Positions 1-11,170 of a DNA stretch of 64,000 bases are shown here, in pieces. The position numbers were made by a program, and so were the translations under genes. Below the pieces are notes generated by a model, which did not search any database, was not told the origin of the DNA, and worked only from the letters and a program-made list of their open reading frames with translations. Positions within the stretch are counted from its first letter, which is position 1, and every line of letters begins with the position of its first letter. Origin of the DNA: Macrothele yani (taxonomy: Eukaryota > Arthropoda > Arachnida > Araneae > Macrothelidae); contig CM076999.1 in assembly GCA_039090855.1 (NCBI GenBank), positions 119,225,072-119,289,071 on the forward strand, written 5' to 3'.

Positions 1-1130
1 AGAATGACAAAAAGTTATCCCTGTTAAAAACATTCAGTTAACATTATTTAACTATAGAGTCCTCCTAAGCAGTGCATTAAACAAAGTATAATTGTTTATA
101 ATTATATAAGGCTGAAGGAATTAGCAAGATATAAAGCTCCTTTGTTTCTATACATCAGAAAAATAAAACCTTATAACAAATGGAAATTATATGAATTCGA
201 AGCAGACATTTCCAAAATACTGAAATCGTTTTAAACAAAACAAAATCAAATTCTTTAGCAGAATTTAATCGGCAACAACATACTGCTTTATCTCTAATGT
301 ACATCATCATATTGTGACGTACTTCAGAGGTGAAGCACATGTCAAGACGGCAAAGATGCCGCGGCAAATTCCGTCGGTGTAGCTTACTTGGGAAAGCACT
401 CAGCTCCGGATCAAATTCGAGAATCGCCACTAGCAAATTTCTGTTTCGCTATAATACTCAATGGTACATATCTTGTTATTTGTTGAAATATCCTCAAACG
501 CCACAAAACTCTACGCATATGTAAATCTTTTCTCGAGACCGCTATCAAGAGTGGAAAATGGAAGTGCTTTCACTCATTCGAGAACTCTAGTTGAAGTGAG
601 TAATTGTTCTTTAAACGTTACTGTCACCCAAATGAAAGTCATTTAGATTTTTTTTTTTTGCACCGTCGCACAGTACTTTATTTATTTTATTTATTGAATT
701 TAATCCATTTTTAGCTATTACATGAAATATTACTGCAATTAATACAGTGTTAAGCATATCAATCTGGGAAATGATGAAAAAGCAAGGGGAATCAAGGAAA
801 AGGTCTACATAGTGACCTGACTTAGCCTTGAAACCCCGAAGTCATAGTCAAATAGTCAAATAGACCCCAGCGTTTGACAAATCATGAGACAAAAATCGAA
901 TTATCACGGATGAAAAAAGCAATATTCATCTTATATTATTCACCCACCCCTTTCGGGCTTATTGTTTACTCCCCCCCCCCCTTTTTTTTTAAATAATAAT
1001 AAGATTATTAATGTGCAAGTAAGTAGGTTTTTAGTTTCTTTTTAAATAAATTATAACTGTTAGTTATAGTTATTTCAGAAGGTAGATGATTCCAGTAGTG
1101 TGGGACCTAATAATTTATGCTTTGCTTAAT
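1..1130. other. AT-rich intergenic DNA, no gene seen
   Basis: No convincing coding region, RNA gene or element end was found. Short open frames here are AT-rich with no family resemblance. Homopolymer runs (T-run near 647-659, C/T-run near 971-988) and a TTTA-rich stretch near 675-690 are simple low-complexity sequence. Confidence 0.6.
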
Positions 1131-1363
1131 TACATTGCTGGCCACCAAAATGCAACACCCAGAAGGAAGCATCTGATTGGCCTGAAATTCGCAGCATGCG
1201 TCGCCCGCGAGAGGACATGTAAACGATTAGCATTTCAGGGCATATGCAAATCATGTGCGCCCGGCACGCTACCGAGAAGCACTATAAGGAAAGTGCACAG
1301 AAGGTGGGGTGTAAGTAGTGGAAGTGTGTTGTGCTGCCGGACCTGTGCGTGGGAAGCTTTCTG

Positions 1364-1933
1364 ATGCCTCATCGCAGAACACGGCAGTCATTCCAGCACG
1401 TTTCGGAGTTCGACAGAGGACGAATAGTGACTTATCGGGACAGCGGTTTATCGTACCGATACATCGGCACCCGTGTGGTACGACATCCAGCCACAGTGAG
1501 GCGAGTATGGACTCGGTTGGTGCAGGAGGGACGGACACCACGGACACCAACGAACAAGAGGACCGGCATGTTGTGTGGCGGGAATTGACGGCTCGCACCT
1601 CCACTCCACGAACGTTAGCGTGGGAATTAGGGTGTGTTGCGCTACAACCTGTGACAACATGTACCGTTCGACGTCGTCTGCAGGAGCGGGACTTGTCGCA
1701 CGCCACCCATTGCTCCGATTACCATTGACGTTACTCAACCGGCGAGTGCGACGGTAGTGGGCCGTTGAACGCCGCACCTGGTCTACGGAATGGCAAGACA
1801 TTGTCTTCTCCGACGAATGCCGCTTCTGCCTGCAACACCACGATGGTCGGATTCGCGTGTGGCGGCACCGCGGCGAGAGACCGTATGACGCCTGCACTAT
1901 GCATCGCCATACCGGTCCGTCGCCTGGCGTTAT
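1364..1933 (+). pseudogene. Tc1-like transposase, N-terminal half (broken)
   Basis: The start at 1364 (MPHRRTRQSF) opens a Tc1 paired-like helix-turn-helix region (SEFDRGRIVTYRDSGLSYRY). The first catalytic Asp is visible in WQDIVFSDECRF near 1795-1830, followed by RIRVWRHRGERPYD and HTGPSPGV. Homology moves from frame 2 to frame 1 near 1560 and to frame 3 near 1690, with a TAG at 1755-1757, so it is a pseudogene. It stops in the conserved G-V-(M)-V-W-G motif exactly where the P-like element begins. The protein would cut and rejoin element ends in the nucleus. Confidence 0.85.
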
Positions 1934-2699
1934 CAGGGCTTGGGAGATAAGGGCTGGTCCTTAGCTCTCCACCCCTGAAACACGCAGGCGAAGTTGATGA
2001 CGTAGCTGTTGCTCTTCGGAAGCCAAGAGCCACGAGGAGCTGTGCTTTAACGGACCACCATAGGAAAGGCACCTTCAGTTAATGTTATTACCGTATTTAA
2101 CAGAATACAATGTGTCATCTATTGCAATGCTCACTAAAATATTAGACTCTGCCTTTTTCGGAAATAAAAGTTAAAGATTTTGAGTCTTAAAGTCGGAAAT
2201 CGTTGATGTAATAGTATAAATGCGATAATTTCAAACGAACAATTTCTGTCATGCATGCGTTTTCTTTAAAAAGTATTTTGCTTAATATTATACTAACCTT
2301 ATTTTTCTGATGTCGAAAACTCAGTGTATCTTTCCTTTTTTTTTTTAGTAATTCCCTAGAATTAGTGGTTTAAAAACTTTCTCTCTTACAAACATTAGTT
2401 GTTTAAAACCTGTAAGACACGGAACGCTACTGAGTTCTTCAAACTCTGCAAAAGCAGTTCAAACACTATGTTAATGTATAAAATCAAAATTATTTACTTA
2501 CATTCTATATCCATCATGATTTCTGAAGTTCACTGCGTTTAAAAAGGGGTGAACAAAATTTACTTCATGAAGTGAAGATATGTTTCTTATTGCACGAACT
2601 GGAAACTGTTTTCTTCATTGCACCAAATGTGAAACTTTTTTCTTCATTGCACAAACAGGGAAAAAAAATTACGGTTTTTTCACTGCGTTTGAGTCAGTC

Positions 2700-3401
2700 A
2701 TTTTTTTCATTTTCTTCAGAGCTTTCCTGCGCGGCACTAATAGTGAATTTCTGTTCAGAAAACGAATTCGAATAAATGTTCGGATTCTGCAAAACAGACG
2801 AATAGCATCTTTGTTGACAGATGGGAAACGTTTTTCTAGCTCATTTATGAGTTCCCGAATAACACCTTTTCCTTTTCTAAATGTCCTGCCATGAACTGCG
2901 CAGAAAATCTGTTTTAAACTGTTTCACAGTATTATTCCAAGAACATGATGGTACTGTCAAACCGCCAACAGATATTAGTTTTACCCAATTATTTTGAACA
3001 GAATTAGTATCGGGGCAGTTTTTAGAAATATTTCCTAAAGAAGGATCTTTATCACGAACGCGATATGCTATGCATCCAGCTATGTAGGCCATGGCTTCCT
3101 GCTCAGAAATGGAGAGTTCTCTTGAGTGCTCGTTCAGTTCAATCTCCCAAGCAATTGGAGATGCGTCTTCAAAAAATTCAAAGTTCATATCCTCACAGCT
3201 GTTTTCGGTCGAAGTCATTGTCACCAGATCCTCTACTTCTTCATTTCTGAAAGCATTTGCCAACAGTTCAGTTGTTAAATAAACACTCAGGCTCTTAGGA
3301 GTTTCTGCTTGGGATTCAGTCGTATTAACTTTTTCGTTAAAAAAACAGAAATAAAAATCAACACTCATTGTACAACTTAAATAAAACACAACGTGAAACA
3401 A
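2700..3401 (-). pseudogene. P/THAP9-type transposase C-terminal fragment
   Basis: Reading the minus strand from 3401, the segment has an AYIAGCIAYRVRDKDPSLG motif followed by a GGLTVPS motif. Both are characteristic of the C-terminal region of P-element/THAP9-like transposases. A frameshift near 2877-2890 moves the homology to another frame, which continues KGVIRELINELEKRF and ends with RLFCRIRTFIRIRFLNRN, a recognisable family tail. The N-terminal THAP zinc finger, GTP-binding and most of the RNase H-like core are absent, so this is a relic. The family assignment rests on motif recognition, not a database search. Confidence 0.65.
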
Positions 3402-3466
3402 ATACTATAAACCAAGAAAAGAAAAGACGTGGACGTACAAAACTAATAAGAGAGGAACATTGGATC

Positions 3467-3989
3467 TGTAACGTATACTCTAGATTCAGTTTCCTTTTGA
3501 TTTTACTATCTCTCGTTATTTTATTTTCCTATGTAAATTATCATCTTACTTAACGAGATGTTATTTCTCCCGCTGAATGATATGTGCAACGAGTGTAGCC
3601 ATGACGTGGTGGTAGGCAGTATAAATAGGCGCGTTCAACGATACCTAGGAGAGTTTTTTGTTTATGTGCGTAGAGAGCTTTGTTTTATGTGTAAAGAGAT
3701 CTTCGTTTATGTGATTAGGTTCTTCGTCATTATTGTGCTCTGTGAAATGTGTGTTGGATAATACCAGGAGTTTCCCTAATAAAAGGTTTTTAGTAAGTAC
3801 GTTTTTCTCAGTTCATAGTTTTGTCAGACCTCTGTCTGGCTGTTAGGTCTCTTTCATTAAGTTTTACTATTAACAACCAGCATAAGACTTTATTCATCAT
3901 AAATCACTACTACTACAACATTACTAGCAGTTAAGCTTATTCATCATAATTAACTACAACAACTACTAGTAAAAACCTTTTTCATTATA
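3467..3989 (+). repeat. Gypsy 5' LTR
   Basis: 523 bp, nearly identical to 10092-10615. It contains a TATAAATA box at 3620-3627 and an AATAAA poly(A) signal at 3778-3783, giving a plausible U3-R-U5 layout. It begins TG and ends TA rather than the usual CA. Confidence 0.93.
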
Positions 3990-4003
3990 ATTAGCGCCCG
4001 AAC
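3990..4003 (+). other. Gypsy primer binding site
   Basis: Directly after the 5' LTR the sequence reads ATTAGCGCCCGAAC. Ten bases (GCGCCCGAAC) match the 3' end of tRNA-Lys (UUU) as used by other retroelements; the expected TGG start is altered to TTA. The TRIM at 21117-21624 carries the unaltered TGGCGCCCGAAC. Confidence 0.6.
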
Positions 4004-4038
4004 TTTTTCTGAACACGAGGTCTTGACAAGTATTACCC

Positions 4039-5178
4039 ATGTCTTCATTACCTGAGACAACTTCAATTTTTCACCCTAAAGCAAGTTTCGGTGGTGATGG
4101 GATTAATTTCGACCATCTGCAAGAAGCCTGTGGGTCTCAATTTGATGTTAATGAGGTACAAGTACCCAGGCATTCCTCACCATTTCGTCATTCACCAGCT
4201 TCCTATCACTCTGAGTGGCGGGTCGTACCTGAGGGATTTCAATCCTCTCACAGAAGCAAAATGCTTGCCCATTTCGTGCCGCATGCAGGAACAATTAATT
4301 TCAATGGTTTGGAAGGGTCCTTAAAATTCCTCGAGGATTTGGAGGATCATTTTGATCTATACAATATTCCTCAAGACTGCAAAGTGCAAATCGCAGGCAC
4401 TTGCTTGAAGGATACCGCTAAGACCTGGTATCGGCAGTGGAGAGTGTCGAACCCGGATTCTCATTATGAGAATTTCCGAGCAGAATTTTTGGAAGTCTTT
4501 CCTTTCGGCCTCAGTCGAGCTAGCCTTGCACAACAACTTGTTTCTCGTCAGCAAGGACCCAACGATAACCCTGTTGCATTTGCTTTGGAAACAACACGCT
4601 TGTATAACTTCTGGGATCCACATGCCAGTCATGTCGACATGTTGGACACCCTATTGCAACAGCTCGATCCATTTCTACAGGATTTTCTTGAGGTCCGACA
4701 CCCTGCTACAATTCATGAATGCCTTCGCCTCATACGAACGTATGAAGAGTGACACGGCAAACATGGTCCAACTCACCATGCTTGGACACCCCGCGAGGCT
4801 TAATACGAAAATCCTCAGCGGCATAATAGGCCTAATGACTTTCAACGCGAGCGTACACAGGTGCAAGTCCAAGCATCATACGTCCCACCGCATAGAAGAG
4901 TGGTACACCAACCGCGAGTTTCTAATCAATTTTCTGGGTACCGTACAAATGCACAGTATGCTCGACCCCGTTCCAATCCGCAGAATTCGGAACGTTTTCA
5001 TGCTCAGGGCAATGATGATTTTTCTGCCCGTGCTGAGGGAAGAAGTAATAAAATTTCAACAGACATGCGGAGTTCCCGCAGCAGTTTTCACGCAGTTTTC
5101 CTCATTGTGAAAATTTTCCCGATACCCGGCAGGGCCGAGGTTTCAGACCGCATGATAATACAACCAATAATCCTTTAA
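4039..5178 (+). pseudogene. gag: Gypsy gag (capsid) with two in-frame stops
   Basis: The first 237 codons from 4039 hold a Ty3/Gypsy capsid-like segment: residues about 78-235 include GTINFNGLEGSLKFLEDLED, AKTWYRQWR, and a VAFALETTRLYNFW segment resembling the gag major homology region. A TGA at 4750-4752 and a TAA at 4801-4803 interrupt the same frame, which resumes with an Arg/Asn/Gln-rich stretch (VPPHRRVVHQPRVSNQFSGY) to 5178. No intact CCHC zinc knuckle is visible, so nucleic acid binding may rely on the basic region, or the knuckle has decayed. Gag would form the cytoplasmic particle in which reverse transcription takes place. Confidence 0.8.
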
Positions 5179-5251
5179 ACTTTCAAAGGAAGTAGACCAA
5201 GGGTCGGTACTGCTTCCCGATACCACGCATTCTGACCCTAAAACAGTATTA

Positions 5252-8130
5252 GTGACTGTCCAAACTCCTCAGTTGCCTGATGTGTTCTTGACAATTGAAG
5301 ATATTATTGTCGAAACAAAGTTCGACACTGGTTCTGAAATATCAGCCCTAAATACGAAGTTTTGCACTGAAAATTTTCCTGCAATACTCGTTCAGCCTGC
5401 GACGCAGTATTTGCGAGGTGCAAATAACGAAATATTCAGTATCGCAGGAACTGTCACATTATCTCTAGGGCTGGGAAAGGCTCGTTTTACGCATTCTTTC
5501 GTGCACATAGACGAACTACCTGCTAAATGTCTAATGGGCATGGACTTCATCAATACTTTTCAAGTTACCCTGAATTTCGTACAACATGTTATTTCCTTTC
5601 CGGAACCTGTCGAAGTGATTCCTACGGTTCCTATAGACATAACGAGTTTGTCACTGAGTAACCAATTGAACGAGAGGCAACGAGACCAGCTTTCTCTACT
5701 TTTGCAGGAAAGCCCTGGTTTATTTTCTGATCAACCTGGTTTCACACAGGTGGTTTATCATATCATTGACACTGAGGGTTCGAAACCGATAGCGACGAAA
5801 CCTTACCCTTGTGCTCCACATAAAAAACAGGAAATGCAACGTCAAATTTCTGAGATGATGAAACATGGCATAATAAGGGAATCAACAAGCGCCTGGGCTG
5901 CACCTGCCTTTTTGGTTCCAAAGAAACAACCCAATGAATTTCGTTTCGTCACAGATTTCCGCAAGCTAAACCAAGTCACGAAAACGATCACTTATCCACT
6001 ACTGTCATGTCGCATATTTTGCATGACCTGTCATCAACTAAATGGATGTCGTATTTGGATTTGGCGAGGGATATTGGCAGGTGGCGGTACATCCAGACTC
6101 CGTCGATAAAACAGGCTTTGTGACTCCTTTTGGAGCTTATGAATACCTGCGTATGCCCTTTGCATTAGCTTCTGCACCTGCTACTTTCCAAAAGCTTATG
6201 GATATGGTTCTCAGACCTGTTCTGGGTCCCCATGTGCATGTATATTTGGATGACATTATTATTACATCCGAGACTTTTGACGAGCACCTTTCTCTGCTCA
6301 AACAGGTGTTCCAACTCATATACAATGCTGGCTTGACGTTAAAACCTAGTAAATGCTAGATAGCGAGGGACGAGATTGTATATCTGGGGTTGAAAATCAC
6401 TCCCCACGGCTTATTTACGGATAATGAAAAAATTAGGCCTATTGTTGACTTTCCTCGGCCTAAAACAGCAAAAGAACTATCAGGCTTTCTGGGAATGACC
6501 GGATGGTATCAGCAGTTCGTCCCCGCTTATGCTACAATCTGTGAGCCATGGTATGCTTTGAAACGTAAATACAAGAAGTTTGTTTGGACACCTGAGGCTA
6601 ACGCTGCATTTGAAGCACTAAAGTCTGCGTTGACTCAGCCTCCTGTTTTAGCTTTACCAGATCATACTAAGGAATTTGATATTTACTCTGACGCATCCGG
6701 AGTTGGTCTTGGTTGCGTTTTGTCACAAGCTGGGCATCCAATAGCTTTTGCGTCTCGTACTTTGGCCAAAGCTGAACGCAATTATTCAGCTACGGAACGT
6801 GAATGTCTTGCTGTAGTGTATGCTCTTGACAAATTTCAATGTTATCTTAACGAATTGACAGTTAACATAATTACGGATCATTCTGCCCTTCAGTATTTGA
6901 ATTCTGCTAAGCACCTCTCTAAAAGACTTATGAAGTGGGCTCTTAAGTTACAAGAGAGCAATATCAAAATTTCGTACCAACCAGGTCATAAGAATCAATT
7001 ACCGGACGCATTGTCTCGCGTCCCGATTAGTGGGGTCCCCACAGAAACTACTCCTGGATGTCAGCCTTTACTTCTAATAGCTGATATAACATCCAGAGAG
7101 CAGATAATGGCAGAATTAGTAAATGATCCTGATTTTGGGGATATCTATAATTTTTTGCTTGCGGGTTCGCCCCTACAAAGTGACCCTTCTCTGGCTGGGA
7201 GGTCACAGCATTTTGAAGTCATAGAGGGTCTTCTTTACTATACGAAATCTAGGACTACTAGGGCAGAGTTTCGCCCATGTATTCCGCGAACCCTTAGAAT
7301 GGCCCTTTTAAACGAATTTCATGATAAACCTCTTGCAGGCCATCTAGGTATTCGCAAGACCCGTTGTAAATTGCGGGATGTTGTCTATTGGCCTGGCATG
7401 TACCAAAGTGTGCTCGCATACGTTCAATCATGTCACTTGTGTCAGATTAATAATTACCGTAGTGTAAGACCGGCCGGTCACTTGAAATCTAGTTCAAGTT
7501 CTCATGTTTTTGATATTATTTCAATAGATTTATTGGGACCTTATCCTTTATCTGTTAAAAACAAAGCTCGTTACGTTTTAGTATTAACTGATAATTTTTC
7601 TAAATGGGTTGAAGTTTTTCCCATTAAAGCCGCTACGGCAGAAGTTATTTGTAATGTATTAATTAATGAAGTATTCTCTAGATATGGTGCACCTAATAAA
7701 GTAGTTTCGGATAATGGTCCCCAATTTATTTCTGACATTTTTGAAAGAATGTGTGCGAGACTACACATTAAAGATAAATTCATTTCCCCATATCATCCCC
7801 AGAGTAATCCCGCGGAACGAGTAAACCGCACTCTAGTTAAAATGATTGCTACATTTGTCATGGATCATCACGAGCGGTGGGATGAACATCTTGAGCTTTT
7901 TTCGTTCGCCCTCCGCTCGTCTGTTCACGAATCTACTAAATTTACTCCTGCAGAACTTTTTTTGGGTCGAAAAATTAAAACCCCTTTTGAAAATTTAACG
8001 GGGATTATCGACGAACTAAACCAGCGACCAACTCCGCAATCAGTACGAATCATGGCAGAAAAAGCTCGTGTTGCAATGATAGGAGCACAAGCGGCTCAAG
8101 CAAGAAACTATAACACTAGGCGTAAGGGAA
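5252..8130 (+). pseudogene. pol: Gypsy pol: protease, RT, RNase H, integrase
   Basis: Retropepsin motif FDTGSEISAL is near 5320-5350. The RT begins at about 5750 (KPIATKPYPCAPHKK, APAFLVPKK), changes frame between about 5995 and 6040, and contains the catalytic box VYLDDIII near 6240-6260. TAG at 6357-6359 interrupts, then the same frame resumes (VYLGLKITPHGLF). RNase H follows (DIYSDASGVGLG, RNYSATERECLAVV). Integrase has an HHCC zinc finger (AGHLGIRKTRC...SCHLCQ) and the D,D,E core (SIDLLGPY, VVSDNGPQF, PAERVNRTL). A one-base shift near 8130 moves the C-terminal part into the next frame (8161 onward). The domain order RT-RH-IN identifies Gypsy rather than Copia. Confidence 0.92.
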
Positions 8131-8160
8131 CCAGATCTTGTCGTTGGAGATCTCACTCTC

Positions 8161-9522
8161 GTGGAAACGCACTTCCAGTCTTCTGTTTCTCATACTTTAG
8201 TGAAGAAATTTGCACCCAGCTACGAAGGTCCATATCGGGTGGCAAATGTGTTTGAAAATAACATTATTTTTGAAAAACCTGACAATCAATTTCAATACGT
8301 ACACGTTGCTCAGTGTCGCAAGTATCATGAACGAAATATAGACTTTATAATCAACCCTACTCAACCTTCTGTTCCAAAGACTCAAGAGTCTATATCTCAC
8401 GATCAACCTCCAGAAATTTTGGACGAACCGACGAACCTTTTTGAAGAATCTCCAGTGATTTTTTCTTCACCCTCCCCTCCTCAAGCCGGGCTTCCAAACA
8501 CGCAACCTGATTCTACCATAAGACGAAGGCTCGAATCCAGTTCTTCAATTGCTAGTATCGTTCCTTTCCCTCCAACCATTGCCAAGACTATTGCTGCACC
8601 GTTCCCAAATAACTCTGCACCAACACAAGCTCCTACTTCCTTGAATACCTCGTCAGAGAGTATTCCTATAGGCAGAAATAAACATCGCCCTGCACGACCA
8701 CTAACTTACAGCAGCGACTCAGAGTCATCAGATATTTCTGATTTATCAGATATAGACAAGAGTTTGACGATTCCTAAACGTCAGACACAAATTACAAACC
8801 GTCCAGCAACACCAAAAGCTGGTCGGAAACGCAACTTGTCTCCCCAATCTGCTTCGCCGCAACAGCGACGAAGGCAGAGATCCTTGCATCCGCCCGGGTT
8901 TCGCCCCTGGAACCTACGCTCAGCGCAAACAGGGCCGATGCCTGCTTCTACTCTCATGCCCAGAGGTAGAAAGCGAAAACAAACGATGTGGCCGGAGCCA
9001 CGTCCCTTCAAAGGAATGCTGGAAGGACAACACGGGCCCCAGCACAAAGGGACTACATATCAAAAGTCTGGGGAAGCCCGTTCCTGTCAGCCGCGGGGTT
9101 TTCCGGACCGACAGACTTCAGCCGTTCCTGACCGACGGACTTCAGCCGTTCCTGACCGTTCCTGTCCGCCGCAGGGATTTCCTGACCGACAGACTTCAGC
9201 CGTTCCTGACCGTTCCTGTCAGCCGCAGGGATTTCCTGGCAGACAGACTTCAGCCTTTCCTGACCGACGGACTTCAGCCGTTCCTGACCGTTCCTGTCAG
9301 CCGCAGGGATTTCCTGACCGACAGACTTCAGCCGTTCCTGACCGACGGACTTCAGCCGTTCCTGACCGTTCCTCTCAGCCGCCGGGATTTCTTGACCGAC
9401 AGACTACAGATGTTCCAGATCCATTCAAGTCCTTGAAACGATCAACGCCACCTGAATTTACCAGTCCGATTAGGCCTGGAAAACGTTATCGTACTAGAGT
9501 TTTTTATGCGTCCTCGAGATAA
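8161..9522 (+). CDS. Gypsy integrase C-terminus with long Pro/Ser-rich repetitive tail
   Basis: This open frame follows the frameshift at about 8130. Its first about 65 residues are the integrase C-terminal domain (VKKFAPSYEGPYRVANVF, a GPY/F-like module). The remaining about 390 residues are Pro/Ser/Gln-rich with an acidic-serine stretch (SSDSESSDISDLSDIDKS) and basic patches. At about 9079-9420 five imperfect copies of an RSCQPQGFPDRQTSAVPD unit occur, four with Q-P and three followed by RRTSAVPD. No envelope-like signal peptide or transmembrane segment is visible. The tail is unusually long for an integrase; it is probably disordered, and its role is unknown. Confidence 0.75.
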   Translation: METHFQSSVSHTLVKKFAPSYEGPYRVANVFENNIIFEKPDNQFQYVHVAQCRKYHERNIDFIINPTQPSVPKTQESISHDQPPEILDEPTNLFEESPVIFSSPSPPQAGLPNTQPDSTIRRRLESSSSIASIVPFPPTIAKTIAAPFPNNSAPTQAPTSLNTSSESIPIGRNKHRPARPLTYSSDSESSDISDLSDIDKSLTIPKRQTQITNRPATPKAGRKRNLSPQSASPQQRRRQRSLHPPGFRPWNLRSAQTGPMPASTLMPRGRKRKQTMWPEPRPFKGMLEGQHGPQHKGTTYQKSGEARSCQPRGFPDRQTSAVPDRRTSAVPDRSCPPQGFPDRQTSAVPDRSCQPQGFPGRQTSAFPDRRTSAVPDRSCQPQGFPDRQTSAVPDRRTSAVPDRSSQPPGFLDRQTTDVPDPFKSLKRSTPPEFTSPIRPGKRYRTRVFYASSR

Positions 9523-10067
9523 GTAAGTTCTCGTGGACAGGCTCTTTTCTCCGTTTGTTGTTTTTCCTGCACGACCAGTTGGCGTGTCAGAATTTCTTTT
9601 TTTTCGTGTGGGCCTATGCATTCTTTTTCTGTATATATGTTGTTGTTGTTTTTATTTCTTCTATGTCCGTCTACTAATCCAAATTTTTTTATATATATCT
9701 ATGTGCTTAGGAGTAAAATAGTAAAAATTGTTACTGTTAGGCAGCTCCAGGCAATCTTCGCTGCTGATACAGTTGGTTTGTAATCAACGATAAAATGAGG
9801 ACGTGATTTGAAATTAAAAAAGTGATTCCTGCTAGGCAGAATAAAAGTAAGGTATGCCGATGCAGGTTTGTTCTGTTCAAGTATAAAAAGTGTTTCATGC
9901 TTCACAGACAAAATGCTGCGGTCACAGATTTCTTGATTTTGTCAATCCAAGTTTGATATTGTACATACTGCTGCCACCAAAACAAAAACAAAAAAGAGGT
10001 CGATAAACGTCAGTCAACGAAGTGTAAGACTACACTCCAAAATTTGATAGGTTTTTTCGACAACAAC

Positions 10068-10091
10068 AAAAAAAAATTAAGGGGGAGATGA
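10068..10091 (+). other. Gypsy polypurine tract
   Basis: An A-rich run leads into AAGGGGGAGATGA immediately before the 3' LTR at 10092. This is where plus-strand DNA priming is expected. The interval 9523-10067 is AT-rich 3' untranslated sequence with no gene. Confidence 0.8.
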
Positions 10092-10615
10092 TGTAACGTA
10101 TACTCTAGATTCAGTTTCCTTTTGATTTTACTATCTCTCGTTATTTTATTTTCCTATGTAAATTATCATCTTACTTAACGAGATGTTATTTCTCCCGCTG
10201 AATGATATGTGGCAACGAGTGTAGTCATGACGTGGTGGTAGGCAGTATAAATAGGCGCGTTCAACGATACCTAGGAGAGTTTTTTGTTTATGTGCGTAGA
10301 GAGCTTTGTTTTATGTGTAAAGAGATCTTCGTTTATGTGATTAGGTTCTTCGTCATTATTGTGCTCTGTGAAATGTGTGTTGGATAATACCAGGAGTTTC
10401 CCTAATAAAAGGTTTTTAGTAAGTACGTTTTTCTCAGTTCATAGTTTTGTCAGACCTCTGTCTGGCTGTTAGGTCTCTTTCATTCAGTTTTACTATTAAC
10501 AACCAGCATAAGACTTTATTCATCATCAATCACTACTACTACAACATTACTAGGAGTTAAGCTTATTCATCATAATTAACTACAACAACTACTAGTAAAA
10601 ACCTTATTCATTATA
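10092..10615 (+). repeat. Gypsy 3' LTR
   Basis: 524 bp, same features as the 5' LTR (TATAAATA and AATAAA at equivalent positions). It is followed by the 4-bp target duplication GATC at 10616-10619. Confidence 0.93.
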
Positions 10616-10779
10616 GATCCTGTAGGTAGATTGACAAAAGAACTCGGGGAGCAAGCCAGCGTGATGACGTAGAAACAAGTGACCTACCCATTTTCCACTC
10701 TCCCTTCCAGACACGGGTCGGCATTCAGTCTATCAAAGGGACGGACTAGCCCTTCCTCTGTAAAGCTCTGTGGCGTTAT

Positions 10780-11170
10780 GGTTTGGGGCGCAATTGGATA
10801 TGACACCCGCGCCCCTCTGGAACGCATCGCAGGTAAACTCAACAACCACCACTATATCTCCGACGTTTTGGAGCCTGTAGTCCTCCTTTATTTGCAGGAT
10901 CTGCCAGCGGCCACGTTTCAACAGGACACTGCGCGCCCGCACGTGGCACGCATCGTGCAACAATTCTTCACGGCCCACCACGACTGGTCGCTGATCGGCA
11001 ACCGAGTGGCCCGGCAAGCACCACCCGCGGCTACGCCTGATGAACTGTGGTAACGTGTGGAAGCAGCCTGGACTGACATACCCCAAGCCCACATCCAAAG
11101 TCTCTTTCGTTCGATGTCGCGGCGTGTAGCGGCCGTTATTGCCAGCAATGAGGGCCACACGAACTACTGA
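10780..11170 (+). pseudogene. Tc1-like transposase, C-terminal half (broken)
   Basis: Coding resumes with MVWGAIGYDTRAPLERIAGK and continues to the second catalytic Asp in TFQQDTARPH. The stretch that should carry the SPDLSPIEHVW box with the third acidic residue is missing: the sequence passes from the helix after the second Asp straight to APPAATPDELW, a short deletion. A stop follows DELW, and the family C-terminus (SMSRRVAAVIASNEGHTNY) ends with TGA at 11168-11170. This is the same gene as the piece at 1364-1933. Loss of the third catalytic residue alone would inactivate it. Confidence 0.85.

Larger units (their letters stand above)
3467..10615 (+). mobile_element. Ty3/Gypsy LTR retrotransposon (near full length)
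   Basis: Direct LTRs of 523 and 524 bp (TGTAACG...TTATA) flank gag and pol in the order protease, reverse transcriptase, RNase H, integrase. GATC at 3463-3466 and 10616-10619 is the 4-bp target duplication. The LTRs differ at about five bases and one indel (about 1%), so insertion is recent compared with the host elements. Gag has two in-frame stops, and pol has one stop and two frameshifts, so this copy is not autonomous as read. It lies inside the P-like element at 3466/10616. Confidence 0.93.
1934..10771 (-). mobile_element. P-element-like DNA transposon (deleted), split by a Gypsy element
   Basis: The insert is flanked by TGGCGTTAT on both sides (1925-1933 and 10771-10779), a duplication of 8-9 bp within the Tc1 transposase. 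Its ends are imperfect inverted repeats: CAGGGCTTGG...AAGGGCTGGTCC on the left, and CAGAGCTTTA...AAGGGCTAGTCC on the right read inward. Without the Gypsy insert it is only about 1.7 kb. It keeps the 3' part of a P/THAP9-like transposase on the minus strand and about 150 bp of the other end, so it is an internally deleted derivative. CAG ends and an 8-bp TSD also fit hAT; the residual protein favours the P superfamily. Confidence 0.7.

Noticed and set aside
155..646. Short open frames on both strands near the window start
   Set aside because: Low-complexity composition, overlapping each other, no family motif; treated as chance.
1269..2072. Minus-strand open frames opposite the Tc1 transposase
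   Set aside because: They mirror a recognised coding strand; no independent homology.
2572..2894. Plus-strand frames rich in Phe
   Set aside because: Shadow of the minus-strand P/THAP9-like fragment, which has recognisable motifs.
8161..9522. Envelope gene of an errantivirus-like Gypsy
   Set aside because: No signal peptide, transmembrane helix or cleavage site seen; it continues the integrase C-terminal domain.
1934..10771. hAT transposon
   Set aside because: CAG ends and an 8-bp TSD would fit hAT, but the internal protein has P/THAP9-type rather than hAT-type motifs; left as an alternative.
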